Below, piece after piece: positions 24,757 to 34,439 of a stretch of 64,000 nt of DNA. Origin of the DNA: Euryarchaeota archaeon UBA557. Its GTDB lineage: Archaea; Thermoplasmatota; Poseidoniia; Poseidoniales; Thalassarchaeaceae. The stretch is from NCBI GenBank assembly GCA_002503285.1, contig DARI01000021.1, positions 1-64,000 on the forward strand, in the 5' to 3' direction. Numbering within the stretch: the stretch's first letter is position 1; every line of letters begins with the position of its first letter. A model generated the notes under the pieces. That model saw only the letters and a program-made list of their open reading frames with translations, had not been told where the DNA came from and did no database searches. A program made the position numbers and the translations under genes.

Positions 24757-26307
24757 TTAAGGTATCCACGCATATTTCCTTTGGCCTTCTAGCACATTAT
24801 CTCCGCCCACTGCCATTAAAGCAAATTCCTTGCTTGGTTTTAGAACAGACTCTTTTTGAGAACCACGATGTAATTTTTCATAAACTTCTTTATTTAGCGG
24901 AGTACGCTGACCTAATCTTTTGAATAAGTTAAATTTTTTTGCAACTTCTTTCCATTCTGATTGAACAATTCCTTCGAATACTTTGGCTTTAGCGCCACTT
25001 CCATAACCACAGAGTCCGACATATTTTCCATTCATATCTACGTCATCATTGAAGTCTGATTCCATTGTTGACATTAATGCTAAGAAAATAGATCCAGTAT
25101 ATTGGTTACCTATCAAGCTGGATGCACGTTGTGTTTTTTCAATCCTACTTTCGGAAAATATCTTAAATTCCTCAGTTTTTGATATCAATCTTCTATATTT
25201 ATCATTAGCCATTTCAAATTCTTCAATTCCATCAATTGTATCTGAAAAATCCTCTGGCATTGGTTCAACTCCTATTTCATTTACAATTTTATTCCACATA
25301 GGTAAATGTCTCCTATCATGCCTGAATACATCCGGAAACATACGTTTACCTTGGAATGCATAAGGAAGATGAACTATAATTCGGCTCCATTGAGCAGTAA
25401 GGATTTCATCATCATCTGGATTGTAACGACCAGAATTTATAGCCTTTAATCTGAAATTTATGAAAGCAGTTTTGACAGATTCAGAATAACATCTATTTGA
25501 GAATTGCCCATCGAAAATTGGCGTATCTTTATGAATTTTCAGAGTATGTGAATCGAACATAACATTATCTTTTTTCGAAGATTTAGGAAGTATTGCTAGA
25601 ATCTTTTCCAATAGTCCTTCTCTCTTTGGTTCGCCGGCTTCTTCTGCTAAATCAAGGACATTCTTTACTACGGTTTTCATCTCAACTTCTCTACGTGGTT
25701 TGAAAAAATCATGTACAGGCATAGTTGAAACACCCCAATTATCCGGTATTATGATTAATCTGGGATGATGCCTAATCAAGATCGCTCCTCCTCCAGCTCC
25801 TTGAGTATATTCTCCAGAGGAACCCAAATCATACTTGGCGTTATCTGCAAAAACAACTATACCTATCCTATCTTCTTCTTTGCCACCCCTTGCAGCCCAG
25901 TCTAATGTATTATGCATCGCATCTACAGCACCAATACAAGCAAATGTTAAATCTACGACATCACAATTTCGAAAACAATCCTTGCCATAGTTTTTCCCAT
26001 ATCTCTGTTCTAACATATCCATAATATATGTGGCAGTAGGTTTTGCCCCATCGAGTGAAGACTCAGTTCCCAAATATATTCTTCCTATTTTTCGCGGATC
26101 GAGATTATTACGATCTATTAGTCGTGCACATGCATTTGCACCCATTGTGGCGGTATCTTCGTGGGCATCTGGTATTGCCATTGCTGCTAAACCCAATCCT
26201 TTGTTCAATTTTCCAAAATCTGCGCCTCGGAATTCTGCAAAATCTTTCATATCAAAATATAGTTTAGGGAAATATATTGCAATATCATCAATGCCAACAT
26301 CAGTCAT
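24757..26307 (-). CDS. HMG-CoA synthase with internal insertion
   Basis: 516-residue 3-hydroxy-3-methylglutaryl-CoA synthase, which condenses acetyl-CoA and acetoacetyl-CoA in the mevalonate route to archaeal lipids. Catalytic residues are visible: Glu82 in GTESSLDGAK, the acyl-Cys124 in TFACIGAVDAM, and the His of VHLPYAFQGKRM. The GEYTQGAGGGAILI and DGQFSNRCY segments also fit. It is longer than bacterial enzymes (~390) and carries ~55 extra charged residues between HDFFKPRR and FDGQFSNRCY. The ATG at 26307 is preferred over a GTG nine bases upstream. Confidence 0.93.
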   Translation of the reverse strand: MTDVGIDDIAIYFPKLYFDMKDFAEFRGADFGKLNKGLGLAAMAIPDAHEDTATMGANACARLIDRNNLDPRKIGRIYLGTESSLDGAKPTATYIMDMLEQRYGKNYGKDCFRNCDVVDLTFACIGAVDAMHNTLDWAARGGKEEDRIGIVVFADNAKYDLGSSGEYTQGAGGGAILIRHHPRLIIIPDNWGVSTMPVHDFFKPRREVEMKTVVKNVLDLAEEAGEPKREGLLEKILAILPKSSKKDNVMFDSHTLKIHKDTPIFDGQFSNRCYSESVKTAFINFRLKAINSGRYNPDDDEILTAQWSRIIVHLPYAFQGKRMFPDVFRHDRRHLPMWNKIVNEIGVEPMPEDFSDTIDGIEEFEMANDKYRRLISKTEEFKIFSESRIEKTQRASSLIGNQYTGSIFLALMSTMESDFNDDVDMNGKYVGLCGYGSGAKAKVFEGIVQSEWKEVAKKFNLFKRLGQRTPLNKEVYEKLHRGSQKESVLKPSKEFALMAVGGDNVLEGQRKYAWIP

Positions 26308-26398
26308 ATTAATCACTTCTAGTTATTCCTATGAATGGAGGGTTATCATCTCTCTGTCAATTTCAATATACAAATGGGTACTTTGTTATTAATCAGGT

Positions 26399-27511
26399 TT
26401 AACCAGTTATGTCATTCATTGCAGACAGAATTTCAGATTCTTCATTGAAGTATTCATTAATTGGCGATAAGATTTCTGATAGGCCTTCAGCGATTGCCAT
26501 CTTTGCATCGAATGGGTGAATTTTTTCTTTTGAGACGGCATCAATAAATAAATCAATATCATCATAAGAGGATGGTTCGCCAAATTCAGGCTTTGGAGTA
26601 ACTACAATTTCTCCCAACATAGGTAATACGATATACTTTGCAATTTCAAATATTGCTGAAGAAGTATTTCCAACTTCCAAGAATGCTTTTCTCATTTTCT
26701 TTTTCAATTTAGATGGAGTATCATGAATTAAAACCGCATTATTAGGATCAGATTTAGACATTTTATGATCAAATGAATCCATTCGCCCGCTTGACCCCTT
26801 TAACCCCGATAGCATTGGGGTATGAATGCAAGTTGCCTTTATCCATTTATTTCTATCAGCGACTTCTCTCATGTACATGTGAGCTTTTCGCTGATCCATT
26901 CCACCTAAAGCAATATCAATTTGCAGTTCGAAAACATCTGCAGCTTGTAATGCTGGATAATAAAATGCAGATAGATCGTGGTCTGAAGATTCTTCATCCC
27001 TCCCCATAATAGTAAATGTCCTCCTTACTCTTGAAAGACTCATATTTTTTGAACATCTGAGTACCCTTTCCCAATATTTTCCACTATCCATGACTTCTGA
27101 TGCCCTAATAAATTTTATTTGACCGGGGCCAGATCCTTCCGCAGGATGATTTAATAATACACGAAATACTTCCGACATATAATCTGCTGCTATAGAAATT
27201 TTTTCCATATCTCTACCAAATTTATCATTTACCCATGCGTGCCAATCTGCAAGTAGAATTGTTATATTTACTCCTTCATTTAGCATATTTTTCATGGTAT
27301 TTGCTAAGATTAACCAACCCAAATGTGCTTTTCCACTCGGTTCAAGGCCTATATAAGCATTTAATTGGCCATTTCCTGAATGGCTAGGCTTACCTGAAAG
27401 TACATTATTAACATGTTCAACACCGATTACTTCTTCGCAACCTCTAAACATACTGATTATTTTTTCTCTAAATTCTCCATCGAGTGAATCAACGTAATTA
27501 GCATTAAACAT
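26399..27511 (-). CDS. tyrS: Tyrosyl-tRNA synthetase
   Basis: 370-residue archaeal/eukaryotic-type TyrRS. The HIGH-like signature is PSGKAHLGW, the tyrosine pocket lies in YPALQAADVFELQIDIALGGMDQRKAHM, and KMSKSDPNNA is the second ATP-binding signature. A short C-terminal anticodon-binding part follows. The gene starts at ATG 27511 and lies 12 bases downstream of a hypothetical gene on the same strand, so they are probably co-transcribed. Confidence 0.96.
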   Translation of the reverse strand: MFNANYVDSLDGEFREKIISMFRGCEEVIGVEHVNNVLSGKPSHSGNGQLNAYIGLEPSGKAHLGWLILANTMKNMLNEGVNITILLADWHAWVNDKFGRDMEKISIAADYMSEVFRVLLNHPAEGSGPGQIKFIRASEVMDSGKYWERVLRCSKNMSLSRVRRTFTIMGRDEESSDHDLSAFYYPALQAADVFELQIDIALGGMDQRKAHMYMREVADRNKWIKATCIHTPMLSGLKGSSGRMDSFDHKMSKSDPNNAVLIHDTPSKLKKKMRKAFLEVGNTSSAIFEIAKYIVLPMLGEIVVTPKPEFGEPSSYDDIDLFIDAVSKEKIHPFDAKMAIAEGLSEILSPINEYFNEESEILSAMNDITG

Positions 27512-27523
27512 TCAATGGCACCA

Positions 27524-28039
27524 TCACTGGAATAGTTTACCAAGTTTTTCGCCGCGTCCTGCCGCTTTGGTATTTTCATTATTGGCTAAAGCATTCTCAA
27601 TTTCTTCAATGAAAGATTCGGCTTTCAGTCTTGTTTCTTCAGAAACATTTGAGGATATTTTCATAAAGTGTTTCGCTTGTGAAATTGCAGATTTAGCCTT
27701 ACTTGCCTTCTTAGCCCATTCCTTGGCTTTGTCCCCTCTCTGTTTGGAATTGTATCCTGTAACCTCATCTAAAAATTGAGTCCATCTGCGACGGCTGTCT
27801 TGTGCAATTTTCATAGCATCCGGATCTTCGAAGTTAGGAGGCACATTTGTCACATTTACGACTAACGCGCCGGAATCGTCAATAAACGACTCAATTGAAG
27901 TCATTATGTCATGTGAACCGGAAAAAGAGTTGTTGCCATTATCATTAACAACTTCAAAATATTTCTTTGCTAAAACTGCTAACCCACCATCTGCTGTAAT
28001 CTGCTTTATCATTCCTCGCTTAACGTCGAATCTCTCCAT
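27524..28039 (-). CDS. Conserved archaeal protein of unknown function, DUF5611-like
   Basis: 171-residue protein. The N-terminal ~100 residues look like a small alpha/beta domain (MERFDVKRGMI, VVNVTNVPPNFEDPDAMKIA). A signature RWTQFLDEVTGYNSKQR then precedes a Lys/Ala-rich helical tail that may form a coiled coil. The FLDE-TGYxxKQR element resembles what I recall of the archaeal DUF5611 family; this is a resemblance only. It lies 12 bases upstream of tyrS on the same strand. No function can be assigned. Confidence 0.6.
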   Translation of the reverse strand: MERFDVKRGMIKQITADGGLAVLAKKYFEVVNDNGNNSFSGSHDIMTSIESFIDDSGALVVNVTNVPPNFEDPDAMKIAQDSRRRWTQFLDEVTGYNSKQRGDKAKEWAKKASKAKSAISQAKHFMKISSNVSEETRLKAESFIEEIENALANNENTKAAGRGEKLGKLFQ

Positions 28040-28137
28040 AACACGGCGACTAGCAATTTCCTATTCAATACTGCCGGATAATGAGAGTAAACAATGGGCA
28101 TCGAACGACATAAACATATCTTCCATATCCGAAAGGC

Positions 28138-29253
28138 GTGGCGGTACATTCGGGAAGAGTAGGTTTTCTAATTATTGTTACAATATTAATTCCAATAATC
28201 GGTGCTGAATCGGCATTAGAGTTAGGAGAAGTGGTCCATTTGGAAGATTCAGATATTGGACTTTTAGGAGCAACCATTGATTCACAAAATGAACAAGTCT
28301 TAGCATATGGTAAAAATTCAAAAATAATTATTATAAATCCAGTAAATCCTGAAGATAATTTTGACATAACATGGAATAGCGGATTTAATTTAACCGACGC
28401 TGATTACCACCCCAGTGGAAATACTGCCATAATAGTAGGAGAAAGTGGTTTAGTATTGAGATATTCTAAAGAAACAGGAAATGTTCAGAGAGTAGGAAAC
28501 TTTGTTCAATTTAATAATGATAATTTAGAATCAATAAGTTGGAATGCAGATGGATCTTGGGCTTACATAGGATCTGAAGAGGGAAATATTTGGAAATTTA
28601 GAGGAGGAATTGGGAATTCATCAGAGGTTCAATTGATATCTGAAAGAATACTAAGTAAAGTCACTAGTATAGATTGCCATGAAGATGTGAATATTTGCAT
28701 AGTCAGTACCATATCTGAGGGAATTGGGATAATCGATGATTCACATCGAATAAATTGGATAGGCGGTACAAATTATCCATGGGTGGACATCAATTGTCCA
28801 GAAGGGAATTCTTGCATTGCCATATCTAGTGAAAATAACCTTGGAGCGATAGAATTAAATTTAGATAGACCATTTGAGTCATCTCTTAGGGTAACATATT
28901 TTGACAGTATTTTTGGAAAATTAATCCATGTCGAACATCAAAATAAAGATGTTAATTTAATATCAATAGTGCCATTTGCATTGATAGAATTTAATTCAAC
29001 GACAGGGGATGCATTTTCAGGAATAGAATACAATGATGTTAAAGAATTTAGTGCTTCCATTTCTGATGAAATAATAATATCAACATGGGGAATTGATAAA
29101 GATGGAGGTTGGATTTTAACAAGCCACGGTACCGCAATAAAATATAATCAAATTATTCTCAATTCAAATAGTTCATTACTAGATTTTTTAGTAATAGTTT
29201 CATTCCTAGTAATTATTCTTGGGATAGTCTACTCAAGACAAATAAAAAAATGA
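28138..29253 (+). CDS. Secreted WD40-like propeller with C-terminal membrane anchor
   Basis: 371-residue protein from GTG 28138. A signal peptide covers residues ~7-25. About six beta-propeller blades follow, with repeated LxxxGxxGxVLRYS-like and SWNADGSWAYIGSEEGNIWKF-like units. A C-terminal membrane helix (~346-366) ends in RQIKK. It would display a propeller on the outer face of the membrane, probably for protein or ligand binding. Pairs of Cys (DVNICIV, CPEGNSCIA) may form disulfides. The neighbouring acyl-CoA dehydrogenase gives no clue to its job. Confidence 0.65.
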   Translation: MAVHSGRVGFLIIVTILIPIIGAESALELGEVVHLEDSDIGLLGATIDSQNEQVLAYGKNSKIIIINPVNPEDNFDITWNSGFNLTDADYHPSGNTAIIVGESGLVLRYSKETGNVQRVGNFVQFNNDNLESISWNADGSWAYIGSEEGNIWKFRGGIGNSSEVQLISERILSKVTSIDCHEDVNICIVSTISEGIGIIDDSHRINWIGGTNYPWVDINCPEGNSCIAISSENNLGAIELNLDRPFESSLRVTYFDSIFGKLIHVEHQNKDVNLISIVPFALIEFNSTTGDAFSGIEYNDVKEFSASISDEIIISTWGIDKDGGWILTSHGTAIKYNQIILNSNSSLLDFLVIVSFLVIILGIVYSRQIKK

Positions 29254-29340
29254 TATCATGAATGCTAATTAATCAAAATATTAGTAAATGACATATGCAT
29301 ACTTTCATTTGTAATATGCTTTCAGGACGTTTTGAAAGTT

Positions 29341-30513
29341 ATGGATTACGAGGCCCTAGATTTCTATGAAATAGATTCACTATTGACTGATGAAGAGCGT
29401 ATGGTACGAGACATGGTTCGAGATTGGGTTGACGAAGAGGTTATTCCAAATATTGAAAATGCTTGCCGTGAAGGTGTTTTTCCTGACGAATGGAGAGTTG
29501 CGCTTGGAGAAATGGGTGTTCTTGGGGCGCCCTTACAAGGATATGGATGCCCAGGGCTATCATACACTGCCTATGGAGTCATATGTAGAGAATTAGAAAG
29601 AGGTGATAGTGGACTACGATCCTTTGCTAGTGTGCAGGGATCATTGGCCATGTATCCAATATGGGACTTTGGTAGCGAAGAGCAAAAAAATTATTACTTA
29701 CCTAAAATGGCTAGTGGAGAGTGGATTGGATGTTTTGGCCTAACTGAACCTGACTATGGATCTAATCCTGGGGATATGATCACCAAGGCCGAGGATATTG
29801 GAGATCATTATCTCCTCAATGGTGCTAAAATGTGGATCACGAATGGAACTATAGCTGAGGTTGCGGTTGTATGGGCTAAATTAGGTAGTGAAATTAGAGG
29901 ATTTATAGTCGAGAAGAATGACCCGGGATTTACTGCACCTGAAATGAAAGGAAAACACTCATTGAAAGCAAGTGTTACAAGTGAGTTGGTGTTCCAAGAC
30001 TGTAAAATTCCTAAAGACCGCATACTTCCAGGAGTTAAGGGATTAAGAGGGCCATTTTCATGCCTAAATAATGCCAGATTTGGGATATCATGGGGCGCAA
30101 TAGGGTCCGCTCAGGCGTGTTTCCATTCTGCTAAAGATTATTCAATGAGTAGAATTCAATTCGATCATCCGATAGCATCATATCAACTAGTCCAAAATAA
30201 ACTAGCATGGATGCTTAGAGAGATTACCAAGGCCCAGTTATTGGCATATCATTTAGGGCAAAAGAAGGATGCTGGAAATTGGATACCTGAGCATATTTCA
30301 CTGGCTAAAATGAATAATGTCGACATAGCATTAGAGATAGCGAGAGTTGCTAGAGATATCCATGGTGCAAATGGCATTCTAGATGAATATCCAGTAATGA
30401 GGCATATGGCAAATTTAGAATCTGTTAAGACTTATGAAGGGACTCATGACATACATAATTTAATAATTGGCAGACACATAACCGGTATACAAGCATTTAC
30501 TCGAGAAGCATAA
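29341..30513 (+). CDS. Acyl-CoA dehydrogenase, glutaryl-CoA dehydrogenase-like
   Basis: 390-residue acyl-CoA dehydrogenase from ATG 29341. Typical segments are GCFGLTEPDYGSNPGDM, KMWITNGTIAEVAVVWAK, and the C-terminal YEGTHDIHNLIIGRHITG. The TEPDYGSNP sequence, the SVQGSLAMYPI region and the C-terminal signature fit the glutaryl-CoA dehydrogenase subgroup, which oxidises and decarboxylates glutaryl-CoA in lysine and tryptophan breakdown. Substrate is inferred from these signatures only. etfB follows after 49 bases and etfA after that, so the electron acceptor is encoded with the enzyme. Confidence 0.93.
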   Translation: MDYEALDFYEIDSLLTDEERMVRDMVRDWVDEEVIPNIENACREGVFPDEWRVALGEMGVLGAPLQGYGCPGLSYTAYGVICRELERGDSGLRSFASVQGSLAMYPIWDFGSEEQKNYYLPKMASGEWIGCFGLTEPDYGSNPGDMITKAEDIGDHYLLNGAKMWITNGTIAEVAVVWAKLGSEIRGFIVEKNDPGFTAPEMKGKHSLKASVTSELVFQDCKIPKDRILPGVKGLRGPFSCLNNARFGISWGAIGSAQACFHSAKDYSMSRIQFDHPIASYQLVQNKLAWMLREITKAQLLAYHLGQKKDAGNWIPEHISLAKMNNVDIALEIARVARDIHGANGILDEYPVMRHMANLESVKTYEGTHDIHNLIIGRHITGIQAFTREA

Positions 30514-30562
30514 ATGCGAATATTGAAAGATGTGTTGACACTCGGACACTATAGAGATTAGT

Positions 30563-31318
30563 ATGAATATAATAGTGCTTTTAAAACAAGTCCCAGATAC
30601 AACTGCAAAAATATCAATATCCTCAGGATTTATGGACGAAAGTACAATTACAAAATGGTCTATGAGCCCATATGATGAATTTGCGTTAGAATCAGCATTA
30701 CAACTAAAGCAAAATTGTAATGGAAATTTAATAGCAATAACATGTGGACCAGATAGATGCTCTAAAATGTTAACAGACGCTGCTGCAGTTGGGACAGATA
30801 AATTAATCCACATTCATCATGAAGGTTATTTGGATAGTATTCAAACTCAAACGCTCTTAGCAGCCGCAATAAAGAAATTTGAAGGTGAAGTTATAATGTG
30901 TGGTAAACAGGCAGCAGATACAAACTCGGGATCCACAGGTCCAGGCGTAGCTGAACTAATAGGCGCTAGTTGCATTACACATGTATCTGAAGTTAAGTAT
31001 GAAAATGAAGAGTTGATTGCAACTAGATTAAATTCATTAGGATTTGAAATAATATCAACGTCACCTCCGAGTATTTTTGCTTTTGACAAAGGAGTAAAGG
31101 AGCTTAGGAGACCAAATGTTAGAGGGATAATGATGGCAAAGAAAAAGGAAATTACTCGATTGACTCCTGAGGATTTAGGAGCATCATTAACCAACTCAAA
31201 TATAAATTTAATTTCGCAAATGCCTCCTTCTGAAAAGGCACCAGGGCAAAAATATGAAGGTACGGACTCAATTCATGAAATAGTCAGTAAATTACGTGAT
31301 GAAGCAAATGTAATATAA
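30563..31318 (+). CDS. etfB: Electron transfer flavoprotein beta subunit
   Basis: 251-residue EtfB, which binds AMP and pairs with EtfA to carry electrons from acyl-CoA dehydrogenases to the membrane quinone pool. Visible are MNIIVLLKQVPDT, the SPYDEFALESALQLK helix, CGKQAADTNSGSTGPGVAEL near the nucleotide site, and VKELRRPNVRGIMMAKKKEI. It lies between the acyl-CoA dehydrogenase gene and etfA. Its last bases carry the ribosome binding site of etfA. Confidence 0.96.
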   Translation: MNIIVLLKQVPDTTAKISISSGFMDESTITKWSMSPYDEFALESALQLKQNCNGNLIAITCGPDRCSKMLTDAAAVGTDKLIHIHHEGYLDSIQTQTLLAAAIKKFEGEVIMCGKQAADTNSGSTGPGVAELIGASCITHVSEVKYENEELIATRLNSLGFEIISTSPPSIFAFDKGVKELRRPNVRGIMMAKKKEITRLTPEDLGASLTNSNINLISQMPPSEKAPGQKYEGTDSIHEIVSKLRDEANVI

Positions 31319-31323
31319 GGAGG
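31318..31323 (+). promoter_or_regulatory. Shine-Dalgarno of etfA
   Basis: AGGAGG overlapping the etfB stop, seven bases before the etfA ATG. It matches the 16S rRNA anti-Shine-Dalgarno perfectly and supports translation of etfA from an operon mRNA. Confidence 0.8.
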
Positions 31324-31330
31324 AAGAAAT

Positions 31331-32251
31331 ATGATAACAATAATAGCAGAAAATTCAGGAAATACACTACATCCAGTTACATCACAATTAGTAAATGCAG
31401 CAATATCGATAGGAAGTAGTGCTCATGTAATCTGCCCTGGAGGGATTGGTGCTGTTGAAGCGACAAAAATAACAGGCGTAAATAAAGTAACTTCAGTATT
31501 GGGAGATTGTTTCAAAATATTTGATGGTAGTGCTTGGGCTGAAGCAATTAATTCTTCAATTGATGATGATTCCAATGTAATATTCACTTCTGCCACTTCA
31601 CAAGGTAGAGAGATAGGTGCAATTATAGCTGCCAAAAGAAAAGTTCCAATTATCCAGGATGCCATATCATTGGATTCGACAATTGAAGTTACTAGGACGA
31701 TATACTCTGGCAAGGCACTAGAAAAAATTCAATCATCCAGTAAGTGTGTCATCACAATTAGGCCGAACTCTTTTGATTCGGCACCTCAGGGTAATAATGC
31801 TCCACTAAATACGGTAGATAAATCAGCAGATCTAAGAATATCTGTAAAAGAAGCTATTGTTAAAGCGAGTGAGAGATTAGATGTATCAGAAGCGGATATA
31901 ATAATTTCTGGCGGAAGGGGAATGGGATCAATTGATAACTTCGCTGAGCTAGAAAGTCTTGCAGATATGTTAGGTGCAGCAGTAGGGGCTAGTAGAGCAG
32001 TTGTGGATGAATGGGGCATGCCACATACAATGCAAGTTGGGCAAACGGGCAAAACCGTTACACCTTCACTATATATTGCAGTAGGAATATCAGGAGCCAT
32101 TCAGCATCTAGCAGGAATGCGATCGAGCAATTATATAGTTGCAATTAATAAAGATGAGGATGCACCAATATTCAACGTTGCTGATTACGGAATAGTTGCG
32201 TCCTGGGAAGATGCATTGCCTGTTCTTAAAGAAGAATTATCTAAACTTTAA
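31331..32251 (+). CDS. etfA: Electron transfer flavoprotein alpha subunit
   Basis: 306-residue EtfA carrying the FAD. The C-terminal domain has the family signature: IIISGGRGMGSIDNF, GAAVGASRAVVDEWGMPHTMQVGQTGKTVTP, YIAVGISGAIQHLAGM and VAINKDEDAPIF. Together with EtfB it links the two acyl-CoA dehydrogenases of the window to respiration. A strong Shine-Dalgarno precedes the ATG. It ends eight bases from the purF stop on the other strand. Confidence 0.97.
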   Translation: MITIIAENSGNTLHPVTSQLVNAAISIGSSAHVICPGGIGAVEATKITGVNKVTSVLGDCFKIFDGSAWAEAINSSIDDDSNVIFTSATSQGREIGAIIAAKRKVPIIQDAISLDSTIEVTRTIYSGKALEKIQSSSKCVITIRPNSFDSAPQGNNAPLNTVDKSADLRISVKEAIVKASERLDVSEADIIISGGRGMGSIDNFAELESLADMLGAAVGASRAVVDEWGMPHTMQVGQTGKTVTPSLYIAVGISGAIQHLAGMRSSNYIVAINKDEDAPIFNVADYGIVASWEDALPVLKEELSKL

Positions 32252-32258
32252 AAAATAT

Positions 32259-33755
32259 TTAGATAATATTCTTTGCATCATCATTTCGCATGTCTTCTAT
32301 CTTACTTAGATAAGATTCAGTTACTCCTCCTGTTACATAAATCCCATCAAAACATGAACAATCAAAATTAGCAATCATTCCATCTCCTGATGAGATACAT
32401 GCACTTACTAAATCCTCAAGTTTTTGATAAAATAATATATCTGCACCTATTGCCATACATATTTCATCGTTATTTCTACCATATGCAACATATTCTTTTT
32501 TTGCAGGCATATCTATTCCGTAAACATTAGGATAGATTATAGGAGGAGAACATGATGCAAAATATACCTTCTTAGCACCAGAATCGCGTGCCATTTGCAC
32601 AATTCTCTTAGATGTATTTCCCCTAACGATACTATCATCTACGATTAATACAACTTTATCTTTAAATTCTCCTTCTATTGTATTTAATTTCTTTCTCACT
32701 GAATCTTGTCTGACTGACTGACCAGGCATTAAGAAAGTTCGCCCTATATATCTATTTTTTACAAACCCCTCTCTATACGGTACTTCGAGATATTTTGCCA
32801 TATCTAGAGCGGCGACTCTTCCGCTATCGGGAACTGGGATTACCACATCTATTGGATCTTTGATATGACTATCTAATATTCTACGTGCAAGAGCCCTTCC
32901 CATACGTAACCTTGCCTGATGGACTGAAATTCCATCTATTACAGAATCGGGTCTTGCGAAATAAACGTGTTCAAAAATACAAGGCGTTAGATTAGGCTCG
33001 GGGTGACAAATTTTTGTAGATATAGTGCCATTTAAGCGTACGATTATTGCTTCCCCCGGAGATATATCCCTATCAGGAGTAAATCCAAGTGCTTGGCACG
33101 CTACGCTTTCAGAAGCGATTAGTACTTCGGTAAAACCATCGATTTCATTCTTACCCATGAATAAAGGTCTAATTCCATGAGGATCGCGAAAAGCAATAAG
33201 GCCCCATCCAGTAATCAATGCCGTGACACTATAACTACCTTCGGCCCTCTGATGAAGGCGTTCAATTGCCCTAAATATATCATTCTCTAATAAAGAATCC
33301 ATGCCTCCTGGTCTACCGTTCAGAGATCTTTGAATTTCTGCAGCAAATAAATTCAACAATGCTTCGGAATCTGAACTAGTATTAATTCTCCTATGATCAT
33401 ATTCCAATAAACCATTTATTATATCATCATTATTATTTAAATTACCATTATGTGCAATGCTCACGCCAAATGGAGTATTCGTATAAAATGGCTGAGCCTC
33501 ATCCGCTGAGTTTGAACCAGCAGTAGGATATCTGACATGCCCGATTCCCATCGAACCTGTTAATTTTTGCATATGTTTTTCTGTAAAAACATCCCTAACT
33601 AAACCATTTGCCCTTCTATGGGATATGTTATTTGAATCGCTAGTTACTATTCCAGCTGCATCTTGACCTCTATGTTGTAATACTAACATACCATCATAAA
33701 TTAATGGAGCAACGTTTGATTTCGGATTACCAACAATTCCGATGATACCGCACAT
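32259..33755 (-). CDS. purF: Amidophosphoribosyltransferase
   Basis: 498-residue PurF, the first committed enzyme of purine synthesis. It is an N-terminal nucleophile glutaminase with the catalytic Cys directly after the start Met in MCGIIGIVGN, so no propeptide is needed. Glutaminase residues occur in GHVRYPTAG and AHNGNLNN. The PRPP-binding site is VVLIVDDSIVRGNTSKRIV. C-terminal FDCSCFDGIYVTGG resembles the Fe-S ligand region of the Bacillus-type enzyme, so a 4Fe-4S cluster is likely. It converges with etfA. Confidence 0.97.
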   Translation of the reverse strand: MCGIIGIVGNPKSNVAPLIYDGMLVLQHRGQDAAGIVTSDSNNISHRRANGLVRDVFTEKHMQKLTGSMGIGHVRYPTAGSNSADEAQPFYTNTPFGVSIAHNGNLNNNDDIINGLLEYDHRRINTSSDSEALLNLFAAEIQRSLNGRPGGMDSLLENDIFRAIERLHQRAEGSYSVTALITGWGLIAFRDPHGIRPLFMGKNEIDGFTEVLIASESVACQALGFTPDRDISPGEAIIVRLNGTISTKICHPEPNLTPCIFEHVYFARPDSVIDGISVHQARLRMGRALARRILDSHIKDPIDVVIPVPDSGRVAALDMAKYLEVPYREGFVKNRYIGRTFLMPGQSVRQDSVRKKLNTIEGEFKDKVVLIVDDSIVRGNTSKRIVQMARDSGAKKVYFASCSPPIIYPNVYGIDMPAKKEYVAYGRNNDEICMAIGADILFYQKLEDLVSACISSGDGMIANFDCSCFDGIYVTGGVTESYLSKIEDMRNDDAKNII

Positions 33756-33816
33756 CGAATTTCAAACCTTCCTCTAACTCTAAGGACTTAGCCATTTCTA
33801 GAAAAAACAATAATTA

Positions 33817-33999
33817 TCAACGTTCAGACATAACTCTGTTACGCTTATTCCATCTATATTTTCGAATTTTAGCAGTAGCACCGTAACCGCATGAAGCACA
33901 AACTGATTTTTGTTTATGATAGGAATGTCTTCCGCATCTACGACATCTAATATGAGTTGATTTTTGCCTTTTTCCCATACTTGGTGTACCCTTGGACAT
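33817..33999 (-). CDS. rpl37e: Ribosomal protein L37e
   Basis: 60-residue zinc-ribbon protein of the large ribosomal subunit. It begins MSKGTPSMGKRQKSTH, then CRRCGRHSYHKQKSVCASCGYG with all four zinc Cys, and a basic KIRKYRWNKRNR tail. A Shine-Dalgarno lies seven bases before the ATG, indicating translation from a longer mRNA; the two membrane-protein genes upstream on the same strand may share it. Confidence 0.97.
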   Translation of the reverse strand: MSKGTPSMGKRQKSTHIRCRRCGRHSYHKQKSVCASCGYGATAKIRKYRWNKRNRVMSER

Positions 34000-34006
34000 A
34001 CATATT

Positions 34007-34014
34007 ACTCCTTT
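34007..34014 (-). promoter_or_regulatory. Shine-Dalgarno of rpl37e
   Basis: AAAGGAGT on the minus strand, seven bases before the ATG at 33999. It decides this ATG over an out-of-frame ATG four bases upstream. Confidence 0.7.
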
Positions 34015-34067
34015 AAGACAACGCGGCCACCGACCTGCTTGTTATGAGAGTTGCCCTGAAATATTTC

Positions 34068-34439
34068 TTAATCAAAGTTCAAATTGGATTCAAGAAGATC
34101 TAGTAACGGATCTTTTGGCCTAGAGCGGAAAGTTAACTTCAATATCATAAATGTTGACATTAGAAATATTATGGGAAGAAGATATAGTACAGATAATAAA
34201 GAATTTGCCACAGAATCTAAAATTATATCTAATATTTTGACATCAGAGTTGATGAATAGATAATTTAATGTAATTGCCAATAAAAGAAATAATATAGTTA
34301 AGGCAAAAAGTGGAATTAACCTATGATGAGGATGATATGAGAAAATCAAGTGTACAATGAATAAGATATAAATAAATATTAAGCCTTCCATAAAAGAATT
34401 AGAAATATTGGAAATAGTCAATATCAAATTATTTCCCAC
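34068..34439 (-). CDS. Hypothetical membrane protein, three helices
   Basis: 123-residue protein with about three membrane helices (residues ~18-34, 42-64 and 78-104) and a basic plus acidic C-terminal tail. No family is recognised. Its start overlaps the end of the upstream membrane-protein gene by 11 bases, so the two are translationally linked and probably function together. L37e follows downstream. Confidence 0.55.
   Translation of the reverse strand: MGNNLILTISNISNSFMEGLIFIYILFIVHLIFSYHPHHRLIPLFALTILFLLLAITLNYLFINSDVKILDIILDSVANSLLSVLYLLPIIFLMSTFMILKLTFRSRPKDPLLDLLESNLNFD

Noticed and set aside
26030..26392. Plus-strand open frames opposite the start of HMG-CoA synthase
   Set aside because: Two overlapping frames in different phases cover the same region as the real gene, which has catalytic motifs on the other strand.
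30460..30813. Antisense open frame opposite the start of etfB
   Set aside because: It lies over a conserved gene with clear family motifs; no start signal or homology supports it.
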